From: Trametes villosa
Taxonomy: Eukaryota; Basidiomycota; Agaricomycetes; Polyporales; Polyporaceae
DNA length: 64,000 bases
Assembly: GCA_002964805.2 (NCBI GenBank)
Contig: PUDQ02000010.1
Location: 1,488,001 to 1,552,000, forward strand
Direction of reading: 5' to 3'
Below are positions 24,244 through 35,554 of the stretch, piece by piece. How positions within the stretch are numbered: position 1 is the first letter of the stretch; every line of letters starts with the position of its first letter. A program made the position numbers and the translations under genes. The notes under the pieces were generated by a model. It made no database searches. It was not told the DNA's origin and worked only from the letters and a program-made list of their open reading frames with translations.

Positions 24244-26445
24244 ATGGCAAGCGGCGTCATGGAGGAACAGACACTGCTCTCGCTTGCCGCGATGGCAGGT
24301 GTTGTGAGTCTCTTTGTAGCTTAACCTTGTCCGTGTACTCACCAACCTCTCAGGCAACATGTCTGGTGTCTAGAGGCCATGACATCCGCGGCGACTATGC
24401 CGCGTTGGCGTTTGTGTCAGCGTCCTCCGCCATATATGCCCTTTCCCGACGCATCCTCGCGTCTCCACTCGCTACCACCTTTGTAGTCTGTTCCGTCTAT
24501 AGCCTCACAGTCTCGCTGATCACGGTGCTCTACCGCCTTTCTCCTTGGCACCCCTTGGCCGCATATCCCGGTCCCCGTATCGCGAAGATCACTAGTCTCT
24601 GGTTGTCGTACATCTCGTTTACTGGCAAACGGTACGAGATCCTAGATGACCTCCACCACCAGCACGGTCCCTTCCTGCGTGTTGGTGAGTTTTACCTCGC
24701 GCGGTCCATAGTACTGCAGACATACTTATGCGTATCTAGGGCCTGGGCACCTGTCTATCAACACCCCTTCCGCTGCATCACTGTACCTCAACACCGAAAA
24801 GAGCGAAGCCTATCGCCTGCCGAAGCATAACGGCGCGGTTGCCCTGTTCTTCAAGCAGGATACGTCGAACCAGCATCGTGGCCGCAGACGCGTCTGGTTG
24901 GACTTCTTCACTCGGTCCAGGTATTCTTCGTCCTTCGAGATATCGAGTGACACTGTGCTGAGTATTCTTGTTTGACTAGTATCGCCAGCCTTATCCCTCA
25001 GCTCGAGCGCAGGACATGGGAGCTCCTCCAATGCCTGGAGCGTCGACAGAATGCGAGCCCCGATAAGAGCGTCAACCTCCCGGAAGCCATGTATCACTGG
25101 TCGCACGACTTCATGGTCGGTTTCTATGTATACCCGTGCTACGCTGCAACTAACCTTACAAATGTCTCGATTTGTCAGGGCGACATGGTCTTCGGTGGAT
25201 GTAGCACCTTCGTGAGTCAATGCTGGCGGAGTGGAGCCGACTGCAGATCTGACGTCTGTCATAGGAATTGATGAAGAACGGCGATCCCGAAGGCATCATC
25301 CACACCGGCAAGATGGCGACGGCCATGATGGACAGGTATTCAATCACGCACTTACTAGCGTTGCGGGTGCTGACTGACCTTGTCTCCGCAGTCTTGGGCA
25401 AGCGCCGTGGCTGCTGGACATCCTGTGGCACATGCCGTTCACGAAGAAGATGCACCTCTTGGACGACCACGCGGCGCGTATGATGACGCAGAGAGTCAAA
25501 AGCAAGGACTTGCCGGAGTTCCGAGACCTTGCATCCTACTTGGTGAGCGTCCTGCGCTTTGCGTGTCTTCGATCCACGACTCACACGCAACCATAGATTG
25601 CTGCCGGGATACCTCAGCACGAGCTCGAGACAGATGCCGTCGTCGCAATCATCGGAGGTACGCATTCTGGAGTAGTCTTCTCCCTTCCATCGACTCACAT
25701 CGTCTTCCGCAGGCTCGGACAACACGTCGATCACCGTCTCAATCGCCATCTACTTCCTCCTCGCGCACAGGCAGTACTTCGAGCGCCTCTACAGCGAGCT
25801 CAAGCAGACGTTCCCCCACCCGATGGCGTCCATCAACCTCGACGAGCTCACCGCGCTCCCGTTCCTGAACGCGGTCATCAACGAGACCCTGCGCCTCGCG
25901 TCGCCGTACTTCAACCCGCGGCTCGTCCCCGCCGGCGGCATGTCCCTGGACGGGAAGTACATCCCTGAGAAGACGGTCGTTGCACTTGCTGCACACTCGC
26001 AGCAGCTGAGTGAGGAGAACTTTTATCCCGCGCCGAGGGTGTGTATACGTCATGCAGTCTAGTTCGAGAACCTGGGCTGAGCTTTTTGCAGGACTTCCAT
26101 CCCGAACGGTGGCTACCCAACGGCCTGGGCCCGGACACCGTCACCAACAAGGCCATGCTTGCCTCCTTCTCCTACGGTACGTCCACAAACATGCCTCCTC
26201 CGAGCCCACTTACTCACAACGTTGTAGGTCCACACCACTGCATCGGCAAGCCTCTCGCTTACCACCAGATGCGGTTCGCGCTCGCCCGCATCCTCCTCGC
26301 CTTCGACATGGAGTTCGCAGACGGGTTCGACATCCCTGCCTTCCGCTCCGGGATACTCAACATGCGAACGATGTTCTTGGAGAGGGAGCTGCGCGTCAAG
26401 GTGCATCGGAGGCCTGAGGTCGACCTCGCCAAGGTGCCCGTTTGA
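24244..26445 (+). CDS. Cytochrome P450 with variant haem loop
   Basis: P450 monooxygenase, substrate unknown. The ATG at 24244 opens MASGVMEEQTLLSLAAMAGV, then an intron. Exon 2 holds membrane segments and YRLSPWHPLAAYPGPRIAKI. Later exons give HGPFLRVG, HLSINTPSAASLYLNTEKSE, ERRTWELLQCLERRQ, FRDLASYL, the I-helix GGSDNTSITVSIAIYFLL, the K-helix ExxR in VINETLRLASPY, DFHPERWLPNG and the haem loop SFSYG/PHHCIGKPLAY. It ends VDLAKVPV before TGA at 26443-26445. The haem loop has His where the family usually has Arg two residues before Cys, and the I-helix has Asn-Thr-Ser after the acidic residue. It is the closest relative of the P450 at 31308-33479. Unlike that gene it has an intron between IIG and GSDNTS. 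I cannot name the CYP family. Confidence 0.87.
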
Positions 26446-28600
26446 ATGCGCGAGCGGCGCGTTTCCCGGCGTGTGGTGGAATGGACGTCTGTGACTGTGA
26501 TGGAAAGCCTGGGTGTGAAAGTTTGCTTGCTACAGTGTCGAGCGCGCAGGTAGACGATACCCGTGTAGATGTGTATCTTGGTCCGTGCAACTTCGCTGTC
26601 GGGATGTACCTCGGCGCTAGCGCTTACTCACTGACGCGCGGGGAATGGTAAGCGCCTTGACTGCTTCTTGCTCTTCTACATCATGCTGAGTCGCTCAATC
26701 CACTGCGCCCTTGTGAACCGACAGCCGATATCCGCGCATGCATATGTTGTGATCTGAGAGGAGTCTTGCATCTGTCATGACCAAACTTTGGGTATGGGCA
26801 AATATCCTCATGAGGTCTCGTCGATGCTAGCGTGACATAGGCCGACCGGCATCGACGTCGGTCGCCTATCTGTTGGCTACTCACAGTCGTCCTGTATATG
26901 GCGGCTGGCTATGGGTCGCGCCGTAAAGTTATGTGTCGCCAACGTCGTACTGCGCCTACCCTCAAAAGAATGTGTTGTAAGTGAAGTGAGTGCGCTGCTG
27001 CTGCTCTGACTGACGCGTCAGCTTGATAGTCTAGGTACCGATCGAAGAGGATATTGTCGTACGGCGCGAACCAACCTAGGCAATGCGCCACTCTTTAGCC
27101 TCGGTGCAGCCCACTCGGTCTATCAGAGGACTACTTATCAGCCGCTCCGCACACCACTCGCCATCGGGAGTGCGAATGCGCTCGCTCATGGTATCATATC
27201 GGAAACGATAGACGTGGATGCGGACGAGCTCGGGAGGACCTTCCTGGAGACTAGGCTGTAAGTGGCGCGCTCTACACAGTGCAGTCATCTTGAAACGCAT
27301 TCTTGAGGCGGGGAAGTACAGAAAGCCGCATGCGCAACGTCGGGCTAGTGCATATATCGCAAAATTCGCCGGTGCCGCCGGTTCACGGTCTAACTCCATA
27401 TGCCGTCGCAGGGGCATATCGTTACCTCGCACTGATGGAAGGGTCTCTTCAAAACTTCCCTATGCGCACGGGATGCTTACGATCAGAATTTGACCAAACT
27501 GTGCTCGTGCTCGGGCGTGGCCCCACGTGGGATGTGAGTGCCACCAGTTGTACCTCCTACGAATGACCTGACAGCGTCCTGAACTACCGGTCGGAGACAG
27601 GTACTGTGACTAAGTACCTGAAGGGCGGGCATGCCTGGACACCCGACGGTCGCAATTCTTGCGCGGTCTCGAGGAACGCCACAGCAGGAATTCTGTGTGG
27701 ACTCTCCTCGCGATCGGAATGGTCAGACTATCTCCGTCGCCTGGCGCATTCCAGCCCGAGTTGACCGGGGTTGGCCACCGTCCTCGCGTGGCATTACGGC
27801 GATTCAGAGGTCGCTGTAATTCTGGGACTGGCCCATGGATCGAGCTCCAGCCACCGCCAAGGCCGCGCAGAACAGTCAAAATCGTAATGGGCGAGTGGCG
27901 GTGCAGCACACCCGGCGGTCCGGCGGGCTAGTGGCGGGGTATCGACCGATCGGGCGTCGGGAACAGGCTGGAACCGCCGGCACAACCTCTTCCGCTCTCC
28001 TTGATCGAACGCGACCTCCTCAGCGTCGGTGCCTGCCCCGCTATTCCCTCTCTCGGAGCTCAGCGCCCAGATACGCAGCATCCGCGACATGACGACGACG
28101 GAGAGGCGATCCGCAGCCCGAGGACATGCGTCGGACCAGTCGTCTGATGTACGGGATACGACCGTCCGCTACTCGCCGCCCCATGCACGTCTGATGGTCA
28201 AGTAGTCCGAGGCCACGCGGTGCGTATACCCCTCCTCCATAAGGTACAGGGCCTCGGGTGTATTGAGCGCGTAAGCATTCAGCAGTTTAATTTCGCTTGT
28301 CACTATTGCACGGGGGCGATCTACACATCGCGATCGTCGCCCCCGCCACATATACCGGTCGATCCCCTCGGAGCCGACGCGCCCTCGTCGTTCACGCTCA
28401 CTCTCTTGCTGCTCCCCACGTCGGGTGAGGATCGCGGTCGCAGCCGACTCTCCCGCGCCTTGCACCCGCCCGCGTCTCCAGGCTTATTCTTATTTCTCTC
28501 CTTCCGTGCGTGCCCCTTTCCCGCCCCCCGCCCCCGCGCAGCGTGGCTCATCCCCTCCTTTCAGTCTCGTCTCTGTATATTCACCCTCTAGTCGACGGCC
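26446..28600. other. Intergenic, no supported gene
   Basis: About 2.1 kb between the P450 and the DUF6534 gene. I tested frames on both strands and found no family. The last 100 bases before the ATG at 28601 are pyrimidine-rich, as is common just upstream of fungal starts. No repeat is recognised. Confidence 0.5.
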
Positions 28601-30740
28601 ATGACCTCCCTACTGCAGGGCATCAGCTTGGGGGACACACTGGGGGTGACCTTCCTCGGCGTGTGTGTATCATCAATGTACGTCCCCTAGCTCCTAGTCC
28701 GGTGTGCGTGTTCCTCACAGAGGTTCACTCAGGTTGTATGGCGTGACGTGCCTTCAAACGTTCCATTACTACCGTTCGCCGAAGGGCAAGAGCGACGGTC
28801 CCCTCATGTGGGCGATGGTGCGTACATGCTAGACTTCGCTACCCCTATATTCGCTTATGAACTTTGCCTGGCCTTGTAGGTCGCCGCACTACTGTTCGTA
28901 CCTCTTCTAACCGCAGGTCTAACGCACTCGACGCTCATACGGCGCATGAAGTGTTTTCGACAGCGCTCATCAGGCGATCGTGATCCACGCCGTGTACAAC
29001 TATCTGATCCTAGACTTTGCCAACCCGTTGAAAATCATGGAGGTTGTTTGGTGCGTAATCATGGCCTCATCCCCGGGGTCGCTTCGCTTACGCTCAGTCG
29101 GATGTTCAGGAGCGTCCCGGTACGCCTCGCCCATATTTCATTCTCTATCAGCAGACTTATCAAACGTTCACGGGTCTGACGTTCATAGACGGAGGTGGTC
29201 TTCAACGTGAGTGCGCCGCCAACTGAGTGTGTGGTCCTTTTCTGACAACGAGAGTGCAGGCGATCCTCGCAATCATCTTGAACGGGTGAGCATTAAAATG
29301 ATGCCTGCGGAGCAGGTTTGAGGCTGACGCTGTGTCCCCGCAGGTTCTTGACGAACCGTCTCCGGAAAGGTCAGCGACACCCCAACCCTCGCCTCAAACC
29401 CGTACTGAATCTCTACTTCAGTCAGCAGATTCTACTCGCTAACAATCATCGCGGTAAGCAAGAATCGTCCTCTGGTTGGATACCCAAGCTGAACTTGCGG
29501 CCGCTCGAAGGCGACTCTGTCTCTGGCGAACTTCGGTGAGTGCTTACTACCCGTCGGCGAGGTCGGGCTTGCATGACGCTGACGCCGAGCTTGTAGGAGT
29601 GAACCTTGGTGCGTCCCAGACACTCGGCGATGTCTCCCAGGTTTATGCTTGGTTCTAACTGCTATCCTACCGCATTAGCGTACGCTATCCGGGGGTACGT
29701 CGCTCGGTTGCACCCCACATGTCCCAGGGAACGTGGCTGACATTCACCCGTAGGTACACGTTCAACAACATCTTCATCGCGGAAGAGAAGCTCCGGGTAC
29801 GCTTGCCCAGTTATTGCCCTCCGAGGCGTCGCGACTGACGTTCGACCACAGCACCACGGCATCGCGGGCCTGTCCATCTCCGTCGCGACTGAGTGCATGA
29901 TCTCGTTCTCGCTCGCGTACTACCTCCACACGCAGCGCACCGGCTTGCGCAAGTGCGTCCGTCGCTATACCTGGCACGGACGGGATGCTGATTTTCTGTG
30001 TTTGTGCGTCCAGGTCGAACGATATCATCACGAAGCTCATCGCGCTGTCCATGACGACTGGACTGCTCATTGCGTGCGTACTGTTCATGACGAAGTCATC
30101 TTTGTCGCTAATCCCCGTCGCGGACAGTGCGTTCAATGTCGCCGACCTCATTGCGGTAGGTTTCGACGCGCCCTGCTTCCCGCCGTGCGCAGGCTAACGC
30201 GTTGTCGGATAGTACATGACTGCGGACAACAACTTCTACATCCTGTTCTTCAACTTCATGCTCGGAAAGCGTACGTCGCAACCCCCTCGCTCTCCCCGGC
30301 ATCTAGTGCATCATAGCTCACACGCCTTCCCCTCACTCTAGTCTACGCCAACTCGCTCCTCACCTCGTACGTCCCCTACCCCCTACCCGCCTACTCATGC
30401 ACGCGCGAGACGCTGATGCGCTGCGCCCACAGGCTGAACAGCCGCGAGTACGTGATGGGCATCCTCACGGACGGCCAGCCCGCGTCGAACCACCACGACA
30501 ACATCAAGATGTCCCCGACGGGGGCGCGCTTCACGAGCAGCCGCACCGGCGGCGGCGACGCGCGCATGGGCATCTCCGCGCCCGGGCTCGTCTCCGCGCA
30601 CCAGGTGCACATCGCGATGGACCGCTTCGTCGTCACTGTGAGTTCGCCCGTGCTCGTCAGATATGTGGGTATTCATAATGCTAATGCGCGTTCTGTAGGA
30701 CTCTGGCGAGGGCGACGATGCGCGGAAGTTCGAGAGGTGA
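28601..30740 (+). CDS. DUF6534 multi-pass membrane protein
   Basis: DUF6534 protein of unknown function. Exon 1 from the ATG at 28601 reads MTSLLQGISLGDTLGVTFLG, followed by LYGVTCLQTFHYYRSPKGKS, AHQAIVIHAVYNYLILDFAN, short exons TEVVFN, AILAIILNG, FLTNRLRK and VSRFYSLTIIA. Then come HHGIAGLSISVATECMISFS, SNDIITKLIALSMTTGLL, FNVADLIA, NNFYILFFNFMLGK and YANSLLTS. The polar C-terminal exon starts LNSREYVMGILTDGQ, and a final small exon ends DDARKFER at TGA 30738-30740. About 16 exons, all in frame. The closest relatives are the tandem pair at 59371 and 63121. It sits between two divergent, related P450s, which may be chance. Confidence 0.85.
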
Positions 30741-31307
30741 GCAGGCTTCATTGTGGCAGGTTTTGGGACATGCATTGATAGCGCTCGCAGCGTTTGAGAA
30801 GGAGGAGCTCGGATTTTCTCGTGTCCTGGGAATACCAAAGGGAAGATACGGATCACTGGTGTCTCAAGGGTTTAGGGCGGGTAGTACTGTTGGCGGAGCT
30901 CTCTATTTTTCCGTAGTAGCCCAGAGTTAGAAGGCGAACGTAAAGATTTTGTTTGTTGTATTCAGTTTTGAGTCGGTATATCATGAGCTACGGCATTCCA
31001 ACGTTCCCCGGGTTTCTGCACTCAGACGTCCCTGCGTACGCATCGGGGTAGCCCGCAGGCGGCAACAGGTATCAGTCTCGAATATGCACTGACGCGGCCG
31101 GGTCTCTGTGAAGAACGACTTGGCACATGCGGACGAGCCTTCGCGAAACACTTCTGGTGGTATATTCATAAATTAGGCAGCACACTGGACTCAGATCAAT
31201 ACCTCAAACTACAATACAATGAGGCCGAACACCGTCCTCACTCGGTATTAAGCCAGTCAAGAAGGCCACCTCTCTTCAAACGTAAGGAACACAGCCCGCG
31301 CGCCGAG
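30741..31307. other. Convergent intergenic region
   Basis: Lies between the 3' ends of the DUF6534 gene and the minus-strand P450. No gene or repeat is seen; it presumably holds both 3' untranslated regions. Confidence 0.5.
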
Positions 31308-33479
31308 TTACTGCGACTCGAGTGAGGCATACACCTTGTCGAGGTCGACGCCGTGCCGGCGCGTGACCTTCATGAACATGTCCTTCTCGAGCAGCGTCGT
31401 GCGCATGTTGAGGATCCCGTCGCGGAACGCCTGCACGTCGAACCCGGGCTGGAACTCCATGTCGAACGCGAGCACGACGCGCGACAGCGCGTAGCGCATC
31501 TCCTGCCAGGCGAGGGTCTTCCCGATGCATGAGTGCGGGCCTATCATGATTCATCATAAGCAAATGCGTTGTACGAGATGGAAGAGGTGAACGCACCGAA
31601 GGAGAAAGACGCAAGCACAGCCTTGTTGGTCTTCGTGCCTGGACCGAGGCCCTGCGGCTGCCATCTCTCGGGACGGAAGTTCTACCATGCGTTCCAGCGT
31701 AAATTAACCTTAACCCAGGCGCACAGCGGAGTGTCCGCACCATTGGCTCCGGGTAGAAGTTGTCGGGGCTCGTCTGCTGCGAGTACGCCGCGAGCGCGAC
31801 GATCGTGCCCTCGGGGATGAAGTGCCCGTCGATCTTCGCGCCGCCGGGGCCCGCGACGCGCGGGAGGAAGTACGGCGAGCCGAGCCGGAGCACCTCGTGG
31901 ATCACGCCGTTGAGGAAGGGCAGCGTCGCGAGCTTTGAGGGCGCGAGCGGGCCCAGCGGATCTGGGGAGACCGCGTCGAGCTCGGCGCGCAGCCTGACGA
32001 AGTAGTGCGGCTCGGCGACGAGGAAGTAGCAGCAGAGCGCCATCGCGATGGAGGTGTTGTCCGAGCCGCCGAGGATTCCGATGACCGCATCGCGCTCCAT
32101 GTCGGGGAGGCTCACGCCGCCTTCCATCTGAGAGAATGTGAGATAGTGGTTCGCGACGCGAGGAAGGAATAGCTCACAAGGTATGAGATGAGGTCGCGGA
32201 AGCCTGGGAGCTCCTTTGCCTGCACGCGCGTGCGCGTCATCTGGGATGCGAGCCGGACGAGCTGATGCATATCCTTCGTCGCCGGGATCTTCCACAGGAT
32301 ATCCATGAGCCACGGGGACTGCCCCAGACTGATTTTGCGGCCGAATGTTAGCAGAAGACAGATAACGAGCTGTCCGGTGCATACCTGTCCTGCAAGACGG
32401 TTGCGAGTTTGCCAGTATAGATAAGCTCCTTCGCATCGCCATTCTTCATCAATTCCTGTGCGAAATATGTGAGACAGCACGGACAACAGAACGCGAAGGC
32501 GAACTTACAATCTTGTTGCAGCCACTGAATACCATGTCACCCTATCGGCATAGTGGCGGTTCAGATATACTCGCGTGCAAGCAAAACTCGAGAACTACCA
32601 TGAAATCATGGGACCAGTGATAAAACGCCTCGGGCACGTTAACATATCCACCGTTCGCAGCCTGCCGACGCTCAATGCATCGCATTACCTCCCAGGTGCG
32701 CTTCTCGAGGGCAGGGTTCAACTGCGCTAGACTGCAAATCATCCCAGTCCATATAAGTATAACAGAATGATCAGCGGAAAATGGCACGCGTACCCATTAG
32801 GAGTGAACATCCCGCCCCATATCCGCTTACGCTCCCGGTGCACCTCTTTGGACTCCTGCTTGAAGAAGATGCCTACGATATCATCGTGCGCGGGGAAGCG
32901 GTACGCCTCGCTCTTCTCCATGTTGAGGTAGACAGACGTGGCAGTTGGACTGTTGATGGACATGGTATTCGGACCTATGCAGGACATCAGAATCCGGATA
33001 TCGCACCCCTATGTATCCGACTGACCTATGCGCAAGAAGGGGCCATATTTGGCATGCAGGCGGTCGAGGATGAGGTGCCTCCGCCCCATGAAGGAGATGT
33101 ACGTCAGGTACGTGCTGCTGATCCTCCAGAGAATGGGTCCAGGATATCCGGCCAGAGGGTGCCATGGGGAAAGTCGGTAGGCGACTGTGACTGCCGCGAG
33201 CGTGGTGAAGTAGGTGAGCGCGATGGAGGCGGCCGCAATGGATGGACTCGCAGTCACGAGGGGATATGCGCGGAAGATGGCATATAGCCCGAGACACGCG
33301 GTGGAATAGAACACGAAGGCATAGTCACCACGGACGCTACGACGGTTTAGGTAAACCCATGAGGCCTATGTCATGGCGAAGATCAGCGTTGCGGTAACAA
33401 CTTCAAGCAACGTGGCACTCACACCACCAGCGGCGGCAGAAACTACGAGATACTCACTGGGGACCGGGGGGAGGCTCAT
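31308..33479 (-). CDS. Cytochrome P450 with variant haem loop
   Basis: P450 closely related to the gene at 24244-26445. I place the start at the ATG 33477-33479 (MSLPPVPSEYLVVSAAAG). An intron follows, then ASWVYLNRRSVRGDYAFVF, matching the paralogue's second exon; a start at 33314 would drop this conserved segment. Then come YRLSPWHPLAGYPGPILWRI, NTMSINSPTATSVYLNMEKS, EKRTWEVMRCIERRQAANGG, ELMKNGDAKELIYTGK and the I-helix GGSDNTSIAMALCCYFL. Next are the ExxR of VIHEVLRLGSPY, ERWQPQGLG and the haem loop SFSFG/PHSCIGKTLAW. It ends VYASLESQ at 31308. As in the paralogue, the Arg two residues before the Cys ligand is replaced (here His-Ser-Cys). The I-helix region is one exon here but interrupted in the paralogue. 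Confidence 0.87.
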
Positions 33480-34788
33480 CTTTGCGGATCGGGGCAGATG
33501 TTCGGCGGAGACTGCTCAGAGTCGACGGGCATTTAGAGGCCGGGGATACTACACCCCCCTGCTACCCTTGGATACGTGCGCCAATCAAAGTGGATTGCAC
33601 CGGATGAGGTATGGAAGTCGACTCATGGGAGCTACCAGCATGCATGGGGCAACGGGATGTATAACATCGGTCGACGACGGCGGTCACCGGTTAAGGTTCG
33701 GGGAGCCTAGTGAGGATTTCCAAGTCGGGTCGGTTTACGAGGCGGCGCGCTGCATCCCTGAGAAAGCTACGGAGTATCAAATCCAAGTAAAACATTCTTG
33801 GCCTCTTGCTCGGCCGACCGTGCAGGCCTTCGGCCTCTCATCATGGTGGCGCAAGAGAGCAGGAGGCTGCCGCACGCGGGAGGTTGGCAGACGTACGAGG
33901 CGCCTGCGGGTACCCCTGACACCCCTCGCTAGCTAATCGTCTCAAACGTCGCGCGCTTCTCTCTCGAACCCAAGTCGTCGTGTACTTCTTTCGGCTGCCT
34001 TCTCTCGACCCGCGCGAACCACGGGCATCCACAAACATCGCGAAGAGCTCATAGGGGGCTCAGTATGCTCCCGTATCTATCTTCGACCCAACTCTAGAAC
34101 ACGCGGGGCCTCGGGGAGCAAGCTTCCTCCCCTAGCGGCCCTCCACGCCCGTCGGTCGTACTCCGCCCAAATTGACAGCGAGTGGGAATCCCGCCCCTAG
34201 CTTCATCTCTCCGGACCTCGGAGAGACGGTGGACCGTGATTATGGAGGTGCGGTCCAGCGCCCGGGATATCCGATGTCCCCGGAGGTGCGCGCGCGGCCA
34301 CTCATTCGCGCTGGCAGAGAAGATCACGAAGGCCGCACCGCATGCACACTGCGCCCGCGCCGGGCCAGCATAGGCTGCCTGTTTGGGAGGCGCACGCCGG
34401 AAGTTGCATCCAGCGCGTCCCGGCGTGCGCCCAGGGTGTTCTGCCGTATGATCTGCAGACATGCTTGTAGGTATGGGCGCGTGGGATGCGCGGTAGGGGC
34501 GGCGACAATCTGATGCCTACTTTACATGGGAGGCCGACGATACGAATATACATAGCAGGACGGTGCTGCTGGCCGACCCAGCTGCCGCCCTCACCCTGGT
34601 TGCTAAGACCCGACAGCAGGTGAGGCTCCATTGCATGCATGTGTAGGTTTATCTGGCACTCACTGTGGTCGCCAACAGTGTTTCCAGCCGCTCCTGACAT
34701 ATCGCGCTTCAATTGTGGACCTGAACGGACGCGCAGAGCTATCACCCGGACAATCGTTTGAGCGCACTGTGGAATGCACATCGACACA
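33480..34788. other. Divergent promoter region between P450 and ICMT-like genes
   Basis: About 1.3 kb between divergent starts, again a P450/ICMT-like pair. No gene is supported. Open frames on both strands between 34094 and 34847 overlap each other and show no domain. Confidence 0.5.
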
Positions 34789-35554
34789 ATGGACGCACTG
34801 AAAGCCGCTGTCTTGGTCGTCTCGGGCTCGCTCTTCGCACGAGCCATTACGCCGCCGACGCCACCTGCATCGCAGACGAAGGTCGTCTACAAGGGCCAGC
34901 CGTTCGAGTACATCGTGCGCTACCTCGCGTGGCTCGGCTGCGTGCGTCCCAGTCTCCTCAGAGATCCGCGTACACTCCACTTACCGTGTTCCACATACGC
35001 AGATCCTAGTAGTCGCATCGTCTGCGGCGCATGCAACGCTTCTCCTCCTGAACCCCACAACCCCCTCCACCGCCCCGCTCGTGCCCTACCTCTGCCCCGC
35101 CTCCCCACCCACGCTCGCCCCGCTCACCCACTTCACCCCGCGCTTTCTCGCCGGGCTCGCCCTGCTCCTCTCGGGCGGCACCTTCCGGCTCTGGTCCTAC
35201 CACGCGCTCGGCGAGCTCTTCACCTTCGAGGTCTCCGTCGCGGACGCGCACCGGCTCGTCACCGCCGGCCCGTACGCGCTCCTCCGGCACCCGTCCTACA
35301 CCGGGCTCACGCTCCTCCTCTTGGGGGCACAGCTCATGCACTTCGGCGAGGGCGGGTTCGTGACGGAGTGTGGGATCCAGCGCACGCCGCTCGCGGCGTT
35401 CGTATGGATCTGGCGCTGGGGCTCGCTGTTCGGGCTGCTGTCTCTGTACAGGCGGTGCAATGTGGAGGACGCGCGGTTAAGGGAGCGGTTTGGCGCGACG
35501 TGGGACGCGTATGCGGAGAAGGTCAGGTATAGGCTCGTCCCGTGGGTCTTCTGA
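34789..35554 (+). CDS. ICMT-like isoprenylcysteine carboxyl methyltransferase
   Basis: Third ICMT-like gene. I chose the ATG at 34789 (MDALKAAVLVVSGSLFAR) because the two paralogues begin MDSIAK and MDVCKA; an in-frame ATG at 34774 would add five residues. Exon 1 ends KGQPFEYIVRYLAWLGC. Exon 2 starts ILVVASSAAHATLLLL, then APLVPYLCPASPP, FTPRFLAGLALLLSGGTF, YHALGELFTFEVSVADAHR, the SAM-binding motif GPYALLRHPSYTG and the C-terminal VEDARLRERFGATWDAY. It ends RLVPWVF before TGA at 35552-35554. The exon structure equals that of the minus-strand pair. GC content at third positions is visibly higher and the divergence greater than between the pair. The specific acceptor is unknown. Confidence 0.87.

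Noticed and set aside
31276..32442. Minus-strand open frame of 388 codons
   Set aside because: It is the P450 gene read straight through its introns; the true exons lie inside it and are annotated as one gene from 31308 to 33479.
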